Positions 37,603 through 46,870 of a DNA stretch of 54,470 nt are shown here, piece after piece. Made by a program: the position numbers and the translations under genes. The notes beneath the pieces were generated by a model, which had not been told where the DNA came from, made no database searches, and worked only from the letters and a program-made list of their open reading frames with translations. How positions within the stretch are numbered: position 1 is the stretch's first letter; each line of letters starts with the position of its first letter. Source of the DNA: Hyphococcus sp. (GTDB lineage Bacteria > Pseudomonadota > Alphaproteobacteria > Caulobacterales > Parvularculaceae); assembly GCA_021776375.1 (NCBI GenBank), contig JAJFGA010000015.1:1-54470 (forward strand), read 5' to 3'.

Positions 37603-39456
37603 TTACGCCGCTTCGGCTTTTTTCTCTACGATATAAGCGTCGATGAGTTCTTCCAGGATAGGAAGCGCCACAGCGCCACTTTTTAAAACGACATCATGGA
37701 AGTCGCGAATGTCAAAATCATCGCCAAGTTCGGTTTTCGCTTTGTCGCGAAGCTCCAAAATCTTGATCATGCCGATCTTATAGGACAGCGCCTGACCCGG
37801 GAGATCAATATAGCGCTCGATTTCCTTGGTTGCGTCTTCTTCTGTCATCGGATTGTTATCGAGCATGTATTTAATGGCTTTTTCGCGCGACCATTTTTTC
37901 GAATGAACGCCGGTATCGACCACCAGACGGGCCGCGCGCAGCATTTCGTTTTGAAGGCGTCCGAAATCCTGCATCGGATCGGTAAACCGGCCTTCTTCCT
38001 TAGCGAGGCGTTCCGAATATAAACCCCAACCTTCTGTATAGGCGCCAAAGAAGGCGAACTTCTGGAACATCGGTACGCCGGTCAGTTCCTGCTGGATCGC
38101 AATCTGGAAATGGTGCCCCGGAGCGCCCTCATGATAGGCGATGGTTTCCATTTCATGCTTCTGCTTTGTCGTCATGTCTTTGAGATTGGTGTAGTATATG
38201 CCCGGGCGCGAGCCGTCCGGCGTCGGACGATTGTAAAACGCGATTGGGGCGGTTTCTTCGCGCCATTCTTCAACCGCACGCACTTCCAGCGGCGCCTTTG
38301 GCAGAATATTGAAGTACTTATCAACGTCGGCGTAAATCGAGTCGATATAGGCCTTGGACTGATCAAGATAGGCTTGTTTGCCTTCTGGCGTATTTGGGAA
38401 GAAGTTGGACGGATCGGTTCGCAGAAACGTAAAAAACTCCGTCAGCGAGCCATCGAAGCCGACCGTCGCCATAATCGCTTCCATCTCGCCGCGAATGCGC
38501 TTGACATCTTTGAGCCCGATTTTGTGAATTTCCTTCGCCGTCAGATTTTTTTCCGTCGTCCAGAAATTTACACGGTTTTCATAATACGCCTTGCCGTCCG
38601 GGAGCGCCCACACGCCGTTAGGGCCTTGAGATTGCTCGCGCAGCGATTCAACTTTCGCGATGAACGACTTCACGGTTTGCTGGAAAGGGCCTTCAAGGGC
38701 GGCGACAGCCTCATTGATCAAACGTTCTTTTTCTGAATCGCCAATCTCCAACGCGTCAACCTTGCCGCGGAAATCAGCAAGGATGGCGCTGTCTTCGCCG
38801 CTATCGTCGAATGGCGCGCCCGCCAAAACATTTTGCGCATCCTTCATGACCGGATCGAATGAAAAGGATGTTGGAACGACGCCGCGCTCAGCGGCCATGT
38901 CAATCCCTTCAATCAATTGTGCACCGGCGCCTTCAAGACCGTTCAAGCGGGATATATAGGCTTCTGCATCGGAGACATTATCAACGCGGTGAATGTTCTG
39001 CATGAAGGTGACCGGGAAAGTCATCGGATTGTTCATGGTGGAGAATGCGTAGCCATGAAAACGATAAGGATGATCAGCAATGGCGCGCTCCTGGAGGAAC
39101 TCAAAGATACGGTAGCTGACTTGTGACCCTTCGGAGAGCTTTTCACGGTCGATGTCCGCGCGAAGGCGCGCGAGATCTTGTTTTGTTTCTTCGTGCTGAC
39201 GAATGGCCTCTACGTCAGAAAAATCATCCCATTCGCCATACCGTTCTGTCTTCATGCCGAGCTGGGCCTGAAAAATCGGCGAGTTCGCTATATTGCGCTG
39301 AAAGATTTCTTCAAAGAATGTTTCGAGCTTTTGGTCTTCGGTTTGCTCTGCCGCTTCCACAGTCGTTTCCGCACTCTCCTGTGCATAAGCTAGCGGATTG
39401 GCGACCATAACGAGTGCGCTCGTCGCCGCTAGCCAGGTTTTCAAAGTATAGGTCAA
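37603..39456 (-). CDS. DUF885 family putative exported metallopeptidase
   Basis: A 617-residue protein with a signal peptide (ending NPLAYAQ). The DUF885 domain fills the rest. Its metal motif is IAYHEGAPGHHFQIA (HExxxxHH arrangement), and a downstream Glu lies in YTEGWGLYSERLAKEEG. This arrangement is like that of carboxypeptidase Taq/M32-type gluzincins. Expected location is periplasm. Likely function: hydrolysis of peptides or amides; the substrate is unknown. It sits between trpE and trpG on the same strand, with 151 bp between it and trpE, and ends in a strong terminator, which separates trpE from trpGDC transcriptionally. Confidence 0.85.
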   Translation of the reverse strand: MTYTLKTWLAATSALVMVANPLAYAQESAETTVEAAEQTEDQKLETFFEEIFQRNIANSPIFQAQLGMKTERYGEWDDFSDVEAIRQHEETKQDLARLRADIDREKLSEGSQVSYRIFEFLQERAIADHPYRFHGYAFSTMNNPMTFPVTFMQNIHRVDNVSDAEAYISRLNGLEGAGAQLIEGIDMAAERGVVPTSFSFDPVMKDAQNVLAGAPFDDSGEDSAILADFRGKVDALEIGDSEKERLINEAVAALEGPFQQTVKSFIAKVESLREQSQGPNGVWALPDGKAYYENRVNFWTTEKNLTAKEIHKIGLKDVKRIRGEMEAIMATVGFDGSLTEFFTFLRTDPSNFFPNTPEGKQAYLDQSKAYIDSIYADVDKYFNILPKAPLEVRAVEEWREETAPIAFYNRPTPDGSRPGIYYTNLKDMTTKQKHEMETIAYHEGAPGHHFQIAIQQELTGVPMFQKFAFFGAYTEGWGLYSERLAKEEGRFTDPMQDFGRLQNEMLRAARLVVDTGVHSKKWSREKAIKYMLDNNPMTEEDATKEIERYIDLPGQALSYKIGMIKILELRDKAKTELGDDFDIRDFHDVVLKSGAVALPILEELIDAYIVEKKAEAA

Positions 39457-39607
39457 AACGTGTCCCCTTTATATTTCATTTCAAAACACATCGCGCAGGC
39501 TGTTAAAGCCCGCGCAGTCCTGAACGTCATAGCGTATTTGGAGCTTCCTGCTTACAGGTTCATCGCGCATACGGGGCGATTCGTCGCAAAGGCGGCAAAT
39601 TGACATC

Positions 39608-41125
39608 CTAATTTCCGCTGCGTTCAAGCGCTGCTGTCGCGGCGGCGAACAAGGCTTGTGCTTTGTTTTCGCATTCGCGCTGTTCCATTTCCGGGTCGGA
39701 ATCCGCGACAATGCCGGCGCCGGCCTGAACATACATGCGCCCGTCCTTGACGATCGCCGTTCTGAGCGCAATGCAGGTATCGACATTGCCGTCGGCGGAA
39801 AAATACCCGATAGCGCCGCCATAAACGCCGCGTGCGGAATTTTCCAACTCGTCAATAATTTCCATGGCGCGAATTTTTGGCGCGCCGGTAACCGTGCCGG
39901 CGGGAAAGCCCGCGGCGACGGCATCGACCGGATGCACGTCATCGCGCAAATCGCCAATGACATTGGAGGCGATATGCATGACGTGGCTGTAACGCTCTAC
40001 GTTGAAGCTCTCGGTAACCCGCACCGAACCGATTTTTGCTGACCGGCCGACATCATTGCGGCCAAGGTCTAACAGCATCAAATGCTCGGCCCGCTCTTTG
40101 GGGTCGGCGAGCAATTCCGCTTCCAGCGCTTTGTCTTTTGCTGGCGTCGCTCCTCGCGGGCGGGTGCCTGCAATCGGCCGGATCGTCACCTCGTCATCGC
40201 GGACACGGACCAGAATTTCCGGGCTGGAGCCAACCAGGGCAAAATCATCGAAGTTCAGATAAAACAGAAACGGCGAGGGGTTTGACCGTCGCAGCGCCCG
40301 GTAAAGCTCGAAAGGCGGCGCGGTGAACTCGGTTGAGAAGCGTTGGCTCAAAACCACCTGAAAGATATCGCCAGCGGCGATATAGTCTTTTGCGCGCGCG
40401 ACCATGTTGCGGAATTCGGTTTCATCCGTATCCGATACAAGTTCGATATTTTGGTCGGCGGCGGGTCTGTCAGCGACTGGCAGCGCGAGCGGCGCCGTTA
40501 GGTTCTCGGCCGCATCCGCTAGGCGTTCGCCGGCTCTGGCGTAAGCGGCGCGCGCCGATACGCCAGCCTCCGGACGCGCCGGCGCGAACAGTGAAATTTC
40601 CTGACGGACATTGTCAAACACTGCAACCAGCGTCGGGCGAATGAAAATCGCGTCGGGACTGTCAAGACCGCCTGCGGGACGGGGTCCCAGATGCTCCATC
40701 TGGCGCACCATGTCGTAGCCAAGATAACCGAAGACGCCGGCCGCCATGGGCGGAAGGCAAGGGGGAGGCAGCCCCGGCGGGGGTTCAATCTCGGATTCGG
40801 CGAACAAGCGCTTCAAATTCACCAGCGGCGCGCCTTCCTCGTCGATAAATGCGGACTTGTCGCTCGCCGCATTACGGTTGATCTGCGAGCGTCCGCCAAA
40901 ACTCCGCCACACAATATCCGGCTTAAAACCGATGATCGAATAGCGCCCGAATTGCTCGCCGCCTTCAACCGATTCCAGCAGGATGGCGTTGCTGCGCGCG
41001 CCAGCGAGCTTCAAGAAGGCCGATACCGGCGTTTCGAGATCGCTGACCAGGCGCCGCCAGACAAGCTGGGCGCGGCCTTCTTGATAGGTCTTTTCAAATT
41101 CCGGAAAGTCCGGCGTCAGCGTCAC
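39608..41125 (-). CDS. trpE: Anthranilate synthase component I
   Basis: A 505-residue enzyme that makes anthranilate from chorismate using ammonia from TrpG. Tryptophan feedback site: LLESVEGGEQFGRYS. Chorismate-binding motifs: IFQVVLSQRF, FYLNFDDFALVGSSPE, RPIAGTRPRG, LLDLGRNDVGR and GTVTGAPKIRAMEIID. The start overlaps the ppiD stop by four bases, so translation is coupled to ppiD. No tryptophan leader peptide is possible at this junction, which suggests there is no classic attenuation for trpE. Confidence 0.97.
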   Translation of the reverse strand: MTLTPDFPEFEKTYQEGRAQLVWRRLVSDLETPVSAFLKLAGARSNAILLESVEGGEQFGRYSIIGFKPDIVWRSFGGRSQINRNAASDKSAFIDEEGAPLVNLKRLFAESEIEPPPGLPPPCLPPMAAGVFGYLGYDMVRQMEHLGPRPAGGLDSPDAIFIRPTLVAVFDNVRQEISLFAPARPEAGVSARAAYARAGERLADAAENLTAPLALPVADRPAADQNIELVSDTDETEFRNMVARAKDYIAAGDIFQVVLSQRFSTEFTAPPFELYRALRRSNPSPFLFYLNFDDFALVGSSPEILVRVRDDEVTIRPIAGTRPRGATPAKDKALEAELLADPKERAEHLMLLDLGRNDVGRSAKIGSVRVTESFNVERYSHVMHIASNVIGDLRDDVHPVDAVAAGFPAGTVTGAPKIRAMEIIDELENSARGVYGGAIGYFSADGNVDTCIALRTAIVKDGRMYVQAGAGIVADSDPEMEQRECENKAQALFAAATAALERSGN

Positions 41126-43017
41126 TGGTCCTCACTGAAAATCGCATCGAGCCGCGTCTGATTGATTTTGACGTCAAAATCGTCACGCACGGCGACTATG
41201 AAGGCATCGACCAGTTCCTGATCAAGTTGATACCCTAGATATTGTTCAAACGCATTGACCTGATCTGGCGGGATCTGATTTGGCGAATACCCTATCTGGC
41301 GGATTTCAGCGACCACTTGCGCCTCACCCAAGGCCGCCGGGCCGGAGACAAGATCGCCCTTGGTGGCGGTGAAAATCTGTTGATTGAAGGCTAATGAAAT
41401 CGCCTCGTTTTCAAAACGCCGATCGATCAGCAATTGCGTTGGCGTGCGATCAAACTGACTGGCTGCCTCGGTGAGGGCCTGGCCACCGGCGACGGCATCG
41501 CGAATGCCGCGAACCGTGTTGGAAATCCGCTGCAGGCGTTCCTGTTTGCGCCAGCCCTGTTCGACGTCATCTTGCACATCGGCAAAGGCTTTGGTTGCGG
41601 GCGCTTTTATTTCTCGCAAGGCAACGAAGAAATACCCGTCGCGCGCGGCAAGGTCGAGGACTTCAGATTCCTCGTCCTCGTCCAGCTTAAAGGCTTCCGC
41701 CAGGGCTTCGCCGGGAACTTTATCGATAATCGCACCGCCGGGGGCGAAGCTATAGCGGTCGATCGGACCGATGGTCAGCACTTCAAAACCGGCCTCCTCT
41801 GCGGCGACGCGAAGACCGGCGCCGCTATCGCGGACTTCTTCGACCTCATCGATGGCGCTCAATAGCGCGCGCCTTGTGTCTTGATCGAGATATTGCGCTT
41901 CAATGTCCGCACGCACGTCTTCAAATGTCGTCGTTTCAGGCGGCGTGATGTCGGCGATCTGAACGACTGTCCAGCCGAAGGAGCTGCGTACCGGATCAAC
42001 GATCGCGCCAGCTTCCAGCCCGTCTGCAAAAGCTGCATCAGCGACCGCCGGATCGAGAATGTCGCGCTTTTGCGCTTGCGTGAATGTCACTGCGGCAAGA
42101 TCAAGCCCGCGCTCGCTGGCGATGTTTTCAAAGGGTTTTCCCTGGCGCAGGGTCGCGCTTGCGGCCTGGGCTTCGGCTTCTGTTTTATAGGTAATCTGAT
42201 AAACCGTACGCCGTTCCGGCTTGTCGTATAGACGCTCCTTGTTCAGATCATAAAGCCGTCTCATCTCTTCTTCCGGCGCCTCCAGGCCTTCACGGAAGTC
42301 TTCGTTCTTTAAAATCAGTATGTCGAATGTGCGGTATTCCGGTGCGGTAAAGACCGCCGGGTTTTCCGTATAATAGGTCTCCAGATCAGCCGGCATCGGC
42401 TCGGCGGCTTTGCCGGACATTTCGTCTGTGACGATCAGATAGCCGATATCACGGCGCTCGGTATCGCGCAGCAGCATCGCCTCAACAAATGGATCGGGCG
42501 CTGGTGCGCGGGCGGCAAGCGCGTTGATGAGCTGGTTGCGTCTCAGGTCCTCGCCAAGACGGTTTTCAAAATCGCTGACGGTCATGTTATTCTGCTGAAG
42601 AATGGTCTCCAGAATTGTGCGGTCAAACTTTCCGGTTGCAGGGTTTTGAAAATTTTCATTCTCCTGCAAGTAATCGCGCACCAGCGCGCGCGGCATGGCG
42701 AGTTGCATATTATCGGCGAATTGGTCGAGCGCCGAGGTGGTGGTGATGGCGGCGACGACCTGGTCATTGAGGCCTGAGGCAAGCGCATCTTCGCGCGTGT
42801 AAGAGCCGCCGGATTCATTGCGCTGGGACTGGATGGCGCGGTTGAACTCGTTTTGGACATACTGTTGCGAAAAACTCTTGCCGCCGACGCTAACCGCCGC
42901 TGTGCCGGAAAGCTGTCCCATATCCGGCACGCCCCAAAGTGCGAACGCCAGGATCAGCAGTATCACCACAACCCACGCCCCTGCGCCTTTCAGCATATTG
43001 CGTACCTGACTAAGCAT
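41122..43017 (-). CDS. ppiD: Membrane-anchored periplasmic folding factor (PpiD/SurA-N type)
   Basis: A 631-residue protein with one N-terminal membrane anchor (VVVILLILAFALWGVPDMG), a SurA-N-like helical region, and a parvulin-like central part (about 240-370) with RLYDLNKERLYDKPERRTV and SSFGWTVVQIADI. Role: chaperone for newly exported proteins at the inner-membrane face. The parvulin part lacks several usual catalytic residues, as in other PpiD proteins. The order tpiA/ppiD/trpE is typical of alphaproteobacteria. It diverges from tpiA. Confidence 0.92.
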   Translation of the reverse strand: MLSQVRNMLKGAGAWVVVILLILAFALWGVPDMGQLSGTAAVSVGGKSFSQQYVQNEFNRAIQSQRNESGGSYTREDALASGLNDQVVAAITTTSALDQFADNMQLAMPRALVRDYLQENENFQNPATGKFDRTILETILQQNNMTVSDFENRLGEDLRRNQLINALAARAPAPDPFVEAMLLRDTERRDIGYLIVTDEMSGKAAEPMPADLETYYTENPAVFTAPEYRTFDILILKNEDFREGLEAPEEEMRRLYDLNKERLYDKPERRTVYQITYKTEAEAQAASATLRQGKPFENIASERGLDLAAVTFTQAQKRDILDPAVADAAFADGLEAGAIVDPVRSSFGWTVVQIADITPPETTTFEDVRADIEAQYLDQDTRRALLSAIDEVEEVRDSGAGLRVAAEEAGFEVLTIGPIDRYSFAPGGAIIDKVPGEALAEAFKLDEDEESEVLDLAARDGYFFVALREIKAPATKAFADVQDDVEQGWRKQERLQRISNTVRGIRDAVAGGQALTEAASQFDRTPTQLLIDRRFENEAISLAFNQQIFTATKGDLVSGPAALGEAQVVAEIRQIGYSPNQIPPDQVNAFEQYLGYQLDQELVDAFIVAVRDDFDVKINQTRLDAIFSEDQ

Positions 43018-43329
43018 ATTCGCCTCACTTGTTGCGGCCTTGTCGCGCCGCTGTTTAAATCGGCGCGTAACCTAGAGCGCATTCGCAAAAGTGGGAACCG
43101 TTCGGCGCTTAAAAAACGCCTCACTTGCGAAAAAATGCGCGTTAAAACAAAAAACTAGGCCACGTTCTCCGATCCCGCGATTGTGAACGTGGTCTAGACG
43201 CGCCCTCGTTTGGGGACAAGTCGGCAATGATGAGAAGATGGTATTGGTAGGGCTGGTTTCAATATTCCACTCTGGACAGGCTTCAAACCATCGCCTAACC
43301 CCGAACCTGAATTTTGGAGGCATAAGTAT
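43018..43329. other. Intergenic region between ppiD and tpiA
   Basis: 312 bp between divergent genes. A palindromic repeat fills 43072-43197. The remaining 43198-43311 presumably holds the tpiA promoter. The tpiA ribosome site TTGGAGG is at 43314-43320. No other gene was seen. Confidence 0.6.
43072..43197. repeat. Alphaproteobacterial-type palindromic intergenic element
   Basis: The element begins and ends with CTAG. Two nested inverted repeats are visible. One is GCGCATT-CGCAAAAGTG (43078 on) against CACTTGCG-AAAAAATGCGC (ending 43140). The other is CTAGGCCACGTTC (43155-43167) against GAACGTGGTCTAG (ending 43197). The tail 'gttaaaacaaaaaactag' resembles intergenic repeats I recall from rhizobia and relatives. 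No second copy was seen in this window. Confidence 0.7.
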
Positions 43330-44058
43330 ATGCGGGCTTTGATTGCCGGGAACTGGAAAATGCATGGCCTCGCCGCATCGCGGGGCGAGATTTCGGCGCT
43401 GGTCGCCAAGATGAAGGCCGCCGCGCCAACAGACTGCGATGTCTTGATCTGCCCGCCAGCGACGCTGGTCGCCGCTTTTGCAGCAGAATTTTCCGGCGGG
43501 CCCATCCAATTTGGCGGCCAGGACTGTCATGGCGAGCCGAGCGGGGCGCATACCGGCGATATCAGCGCCGAGATGTTTGCCGACGCCAGCGCCGCTTTCG
43601 TGATCGTCGGCCATTCCGAAAGGCGCGCTAATCATAATGAAAGTGATGCCGAAGTTCGCGGCAAGGCCGAGGCGGTGTTGCGGGCGGGGCTGACGCCGAT
43701 CATCTGTGTCGGCGAGAGTGAAGCGGAACGCAAAGCCGGTAAGGCCCTTGATATTGTCGGCGGGCAACTGGAGCAATCCTTGCCCGAGACCAGCGAAGAT
43801 TTTGTCATTGCCTATGAGCCGGTCTGGGCGATCGGCACCGGGCTAACGCCGACGCTGGCCGACATTGCCGAGATGCACGCTTTTATCAGAGCGAAAACCC
43901 GCGAAGATGTCCGCATCCTCTATGGCGGCTCGGTTAAGCCGGGCAATGCGGAAGACATCCTTGCCATAGACAATGTCAACGGCGCACTGGTCGGCGGCGC
44001 CAGTCTGAAGGCGGACGACTTTTATAAAATCGTCATGGCGGCTGGCGGCAAACAGTAA
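43330..44058 (+). CDS. tpiA: Triosephosphate isomerase
   Basis: A 242-residue TIM barrel that interconverts dihydroxyacetone phosphate and glyceraldehyde 3-phosphate. The catalytic residues are Lys in NWKMHG, His in VIVGHSERR and Glu in [12 protein letters not shown]. The phosphate loop is [10 protein letters not shown]. The ribosome site GGAGG is about 9 bases upstream. A lipoprotein hydrolase gene follows after 10 bases. Confidence 0.97.
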   Translation: MRALIAGNWKMHGLAASRGEISALVAKMKAAAPTDCDVLICPPATLVAAFAAEFSGGPIQFGGQDCHGEPSGAHTGDISAEMFADASAAFVIVGHSERRANHNESDAEVRGKAEAVLRAGLTPIICVGESEAERKAGKALDIVGGQLEQSLPETSEDFVIAYEPVWAIGTGLTPTLADIAEMHAFIRAKTREDVRILYGGSVKPGNAEDILAIDNVNGALVGGASLKADDFYKIVMAAGGKQ

Positions 44059-44068
44059 TGGACAGGTT

Positions 44069-45022
44069 ATGCGCGTGATTACTTTTTTGTTCTTCGGCGT
44101 CTTGTTTGTAACCATTACGGGGCTCTCCGGCTGCGCGACCTGGAATGCGGAACGCAATGCGCCGATGGTTGGCGAATGGATCGATGTCGGGGGTGAGCGC
44201 ATGCACGCCTTTTCCGCAGGCCCGCGCGACGGGGACCTGCCGCCAGTGGTTCTTATTCACGGCGCCAGCGCGAATTTGCGCGACATGCAAATGTCGCTTG
44301 GCGAACCGCTGTCGCGTGATCGCTTTGTGGTGATGGTGGACCGTCTGGGACGGGGCTATTCCGACCGACCGAAGGATGGTTATGCCCTGGATGTGCAGGC
44401 GCGCTATATTCACGATGTCGTTAACGCCTACGGCCTTAAAAACCCGCTTATCGTCGGGCAGAGCCTTGGCGGCGCTGTGGCGCTGAATTACGCTCTTCAG
44501 TATCAAGAGGAAATGAGCGGCCTGGTTTTACTGGCGCCAGTGAGCCACGAGTGGCCGGGCGGCATCGCATGGTATAATAGCGCCTCGCAAATTCCTGTTC
44601 TCGGCTTCCTGCTGCGCCGACTGGTTATTCCCGTTTACGGCCAGCTTGCCGCTGAAGACGGTATTGAGGAGACCTTTTTGCCGGATGCGGCGCCTAACAA
44701 TTACTATCAACGCTCTGGACTGGCGCTGCTTTTTCGGCCAGGTGATTTTAAGAGCAACGCGGCCGATATCGCTCACCTCAAGCAGGAAATCATCCGGCAA
44801 CAGGACCGCTATGGCGAATTGCAATTGCCGGTGGCGATTATGACCGGGACTAGCGATTCAACCGTCAGCCCGGAGATTCATTCGAAGACGCTAGTGACGC
44901 AAGTCGATGGCGCGACGCTAACGCTGTTTCCCGAAACCGGCCATGCGCTGCACCATTCTCAAACCGAAAAAATCATAGAGACGATCGACCAGCTTTCATC
45001 TGCCGACGCAGCGGCGCGCTGA
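44069..45022 (+). CDS. Alpha/beta hydrolase lipoprotein
   Basis: A 317-residue protein with a lipobox (ITGLSGCATW, Cys near residue 23), so it should be membrane-anchored outside the cytoplasm. Fold markers: PPVVLIHGASANLRDM, RLGRGYSDRP, nucleophile VGQSLGGAVAL (Gln in place of the usual His before Ser), acid in GTSDSTVSPE and His in ETGHALHH. Substrate unknown. It follows tpiA by 10 bp and is probably co-transcribed with it and the next two genes. Confidence 0.87.
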   Translation: MRVITFLFFGVLFVTITGLSGCATWNAERNAPMVGEWIDVGGERMHAFSAGPRDGDLPPVVLIHGASANLRDMQMSLGEPLSRDRFVVMVDRLGRGYSDRPKDGYALDVQARYIHDVVNAYGLKNPLIVGQSLGGAVALNYALQYQEEMSGLVLLAPVSHEWPGGIAWYNSASQIPVLGFLLRRLVIPVYGQLAAEDGIEETFLPDAAPNNYYQRSGLALLFRPGDFKSNAADIAHLKQEIIRQQDRYGELQLPVAIMTGTSDSTVSPEIHSKTLVTQVDGATLTLFPETGHALHHSQTEKIIETIDQLSSADAAAR

Positions 45023-45040
45023 AGCGATTGGATCAAAACC

Positions 45041-45457
45041 ATGCTTCGCTCGCTCCTCTCAATCATTGTTGCGGTCATCATCGGGCTGACGACGGCAAAA
45101 TTTGTCGAGGGCGCGGGCGCGGCCCTATTGAGCGATGGCGTTGTTATTGTCGGCGACGGGGAAACCGCATCGCTGTCTTATACCGTGCTTCTCTCACTTG
45201 GCTGGTTAGCGGGCGCCTTTGCTGCGGCGATGGTGGCGCTAGTGATCGGCAAGCGCTGGGCGCCGCTCGGCTTTCTCGCTGGCGCGTCGATGCTTTTTTC
45301 AGCCATTATGACGTTGATGTCTTTTTCGCTGAGCTGGTTTTTGTGGCCCGTCTCTGCTTTGGCGACCGGCGCCGGGTCATTGGCGGCGGTCAAACTCTTA
45401 AAGGCGCAGATGACTTATCCGGCGGCGACGGAACAAAAGGATATTTTTAGTGACTAA
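45041..45457 (+). CDS. Small four-helix membrane protein
   Basis: A 138-residue protein with four hydrophobic stretches (about 1-25, 48-68, 74-95 and 98-118) and no known domain. The stop region overlaps the NUDIX gene by 8 bases, so the two are translationally coupled. Function unknown. Confidence 0.7.
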   Translation: MLRSLLSIIVAVIIGLTTAKFVEGAGAALLSDGVVIVGDGETASLSYTVLLSLGWLAGAFAAAMVALVIGKRWAPLGFLAGASMLFSAIMTLMSFSLSWFLWPVSALATGAGSLAAVKLLKAQMTYPAATEQKDIFSD

Positions 45458-46238
45458 TCAGGTCATTCCGGCGGCGACGATTTTGTTGCTGCGCGATCAA
45501 CCGGCTTTTGAAGTGCTGATGATTGAGCGTCACGCCAACATCGCCTTTGCCGGCGGTGCGCTGGTGTTTCCGGGTGGGCGCATCGCCAAGGGCGATTACG
45601 ACCCAGCATGGGCGGACAGGGTCAGCGGCTTTGGTGCAATTGCCGAGGAGCAGCGCGCGCCGCGTATCGCCGCGATACGCGAGGCGTTTGAGGAAAGCGG
45701 AATTTTGCTGGCGATGCGCGAGGGCGAGGGGGCTTATATCGGTGATGAACACGCCCAATCGCTGACGCTGCAACGTAAAATCGTTGAAGACGATGACGCC
45801 AAGTTTCTCGATCTTATCAAAGCCGAGCAACTCGTTCTTGCTTGTGATCAATTGCACCTCTTTGCGCGCTGGGCGCCGCCAGCGCAGGTTCTTCACCGCC
45901 GTTTTGACACCTGGTTCTTCGCTGCAAAAACGCCGTCAGGACAAAACGCGCGCGAGGACGGCAACGAGGCGACCGATGCGCTTTGGACAACGCCCAGCGC
46001 CGCTGTTGCGGCGCGCGACAGTGGTGAGCGTAAGATGATCTTTCCGACATCTCGCAATGTTGAGTTGCTCGGCGCCAGACAAAGCGCCGACGCCGCAATT
46101 GCTTTTGCTGGTGAGCGGAAAATAGAGTTGGTGCAACCTGAAATCATCGAGCGTGACGGCAAAAAATATGTCACTATTCCAGATAACCTTGGCTATCCAA
46201 TTATCGAAGAAACACTGGAAACGGCTTTTCGGACATAG
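45450..46238 (+). CDS. NUDIX hydrolase (NUDT8/NUDT19-like)
   Basis: A 262-residue protein starting at GTG 45450. The N-terminal strand reads IPAATILLLRD, followed by ALVFPGGRIAKGD. The NUDIX acid cluster reads IREAFEESGILL. About 25 residues separate the GG from REAFEESG, more than in the standard box; such an insertion is typical of NUDT8/NUDT19-like proteins. Those hydrolyse CoA derivatives in eukaryotes, but the substrate here is not proven. Confidence 0.88.
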   Translation: MTNQVIPAATILLLRDQPAFEVLMIERHANIAFAGGALVFPGGRIAKGDYDPAWADRVSGFGAIAEEQRAPRIAAIREAFEESGILLAMREGEGAYIGDEHAQSLTLQRKIVEDDDAKFLDLIKAEQLVLACDQLHLFARWAPPAQVLHRRFDTWFFAAKTPSGQNAREDGNEATDALWTTPSAAVAARDSGERKMIFPTSRNVELLGARQSADAAIAFAGERKIELVQPEIIERDGKKYVTIPDNLGYPIIEETLETAFRT

Positions 46239-46246
46239 CTGGAGGT

Positions 46247-46861
46247 CTACGCAGGCGGAGTGTTGCTTAGGCGATACGCGTCAATAGCGCGCTTGGTGTA
46301 AACCAGCGCCACGTAGTCATAAAGGCCATGGGTGATCACCGGCGCCAGCAAGCTATCCGTATAAATATAAACAACCCCGAGATAGACGCCAACAAGGCCT
46401 GCAATCACCGCATAGAGCACAGTGCGCATGTGCAGTAAGCCGAATATAATGTTGGATGCGATCAACGCGACAGCAATGGGTGCAAATCCGCCGATCCAAC
46501 TTTGGATAACCCCGCGAAACAAAAACTCCTCTGAGACACCAGCGACAACCGCCATCACAATGATGCGCGATGGGGTGAACTCAAAACCAATTTCGGAGAA
46601 GAACTTAACCTGGCTGTGCCGGAAAGCGGCAAGGGTTGGGTTTTGCGTGTTGGAGAACCACCACAGGAAGAGCGCAAGCGGCAAGGTAGCGATGACGCCA
46701 AGCAGGGCGGCGTCAAAGGATGGCGATATTTGCGGGAGCAACGGGGTTCCAATCAGCCAGCCCAGCACAATGGCCGCAACACCCATAAATACAGTGCCGC
46801 CGACAACGGTTGCAAAAATTCTTTGCTCGGACGCCTCAGGCGGTGTTTGTTCAGAATCCAT
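46247..46861 (-). CDS. CPBP family intramembrane glutamic protease
   Basis: A 204-residue membrane protein with six to seven hydrophobic segments. The CPBP motifs are VSEEFLFRGVIQSW (EExxxR), FGLLHM (FxxxH) and ITHGLYDYVAL. The family includes CAAX proteases and bacteriocin-immunity proteins. It is 9 bases after the HerA-like ATPase gene, so the two are co-transcribed. Substrate unknown. Confidence 0.9.
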   Translation of the reverse strand: MDSEQTPPEASEQRIFATVVGGTVFMGVAAIVLGWLIGTPLLPQISPSFDAALLGVIATLPLALFLWWFSNTQNPTLAAFRHSQVKFFSEIGFEFTPSRIIVMAVVAGVSEEFLFRGVIQSWIGGFAPIAVALIASNIIFGLLHMRTVLYAVIAGLVGVYLGVVYIYTDSLLAPVITHGLYDYVALVYTKRAIDAYRLSNTPPA

Positions 46862-46870
46862 TTGCGTTGC

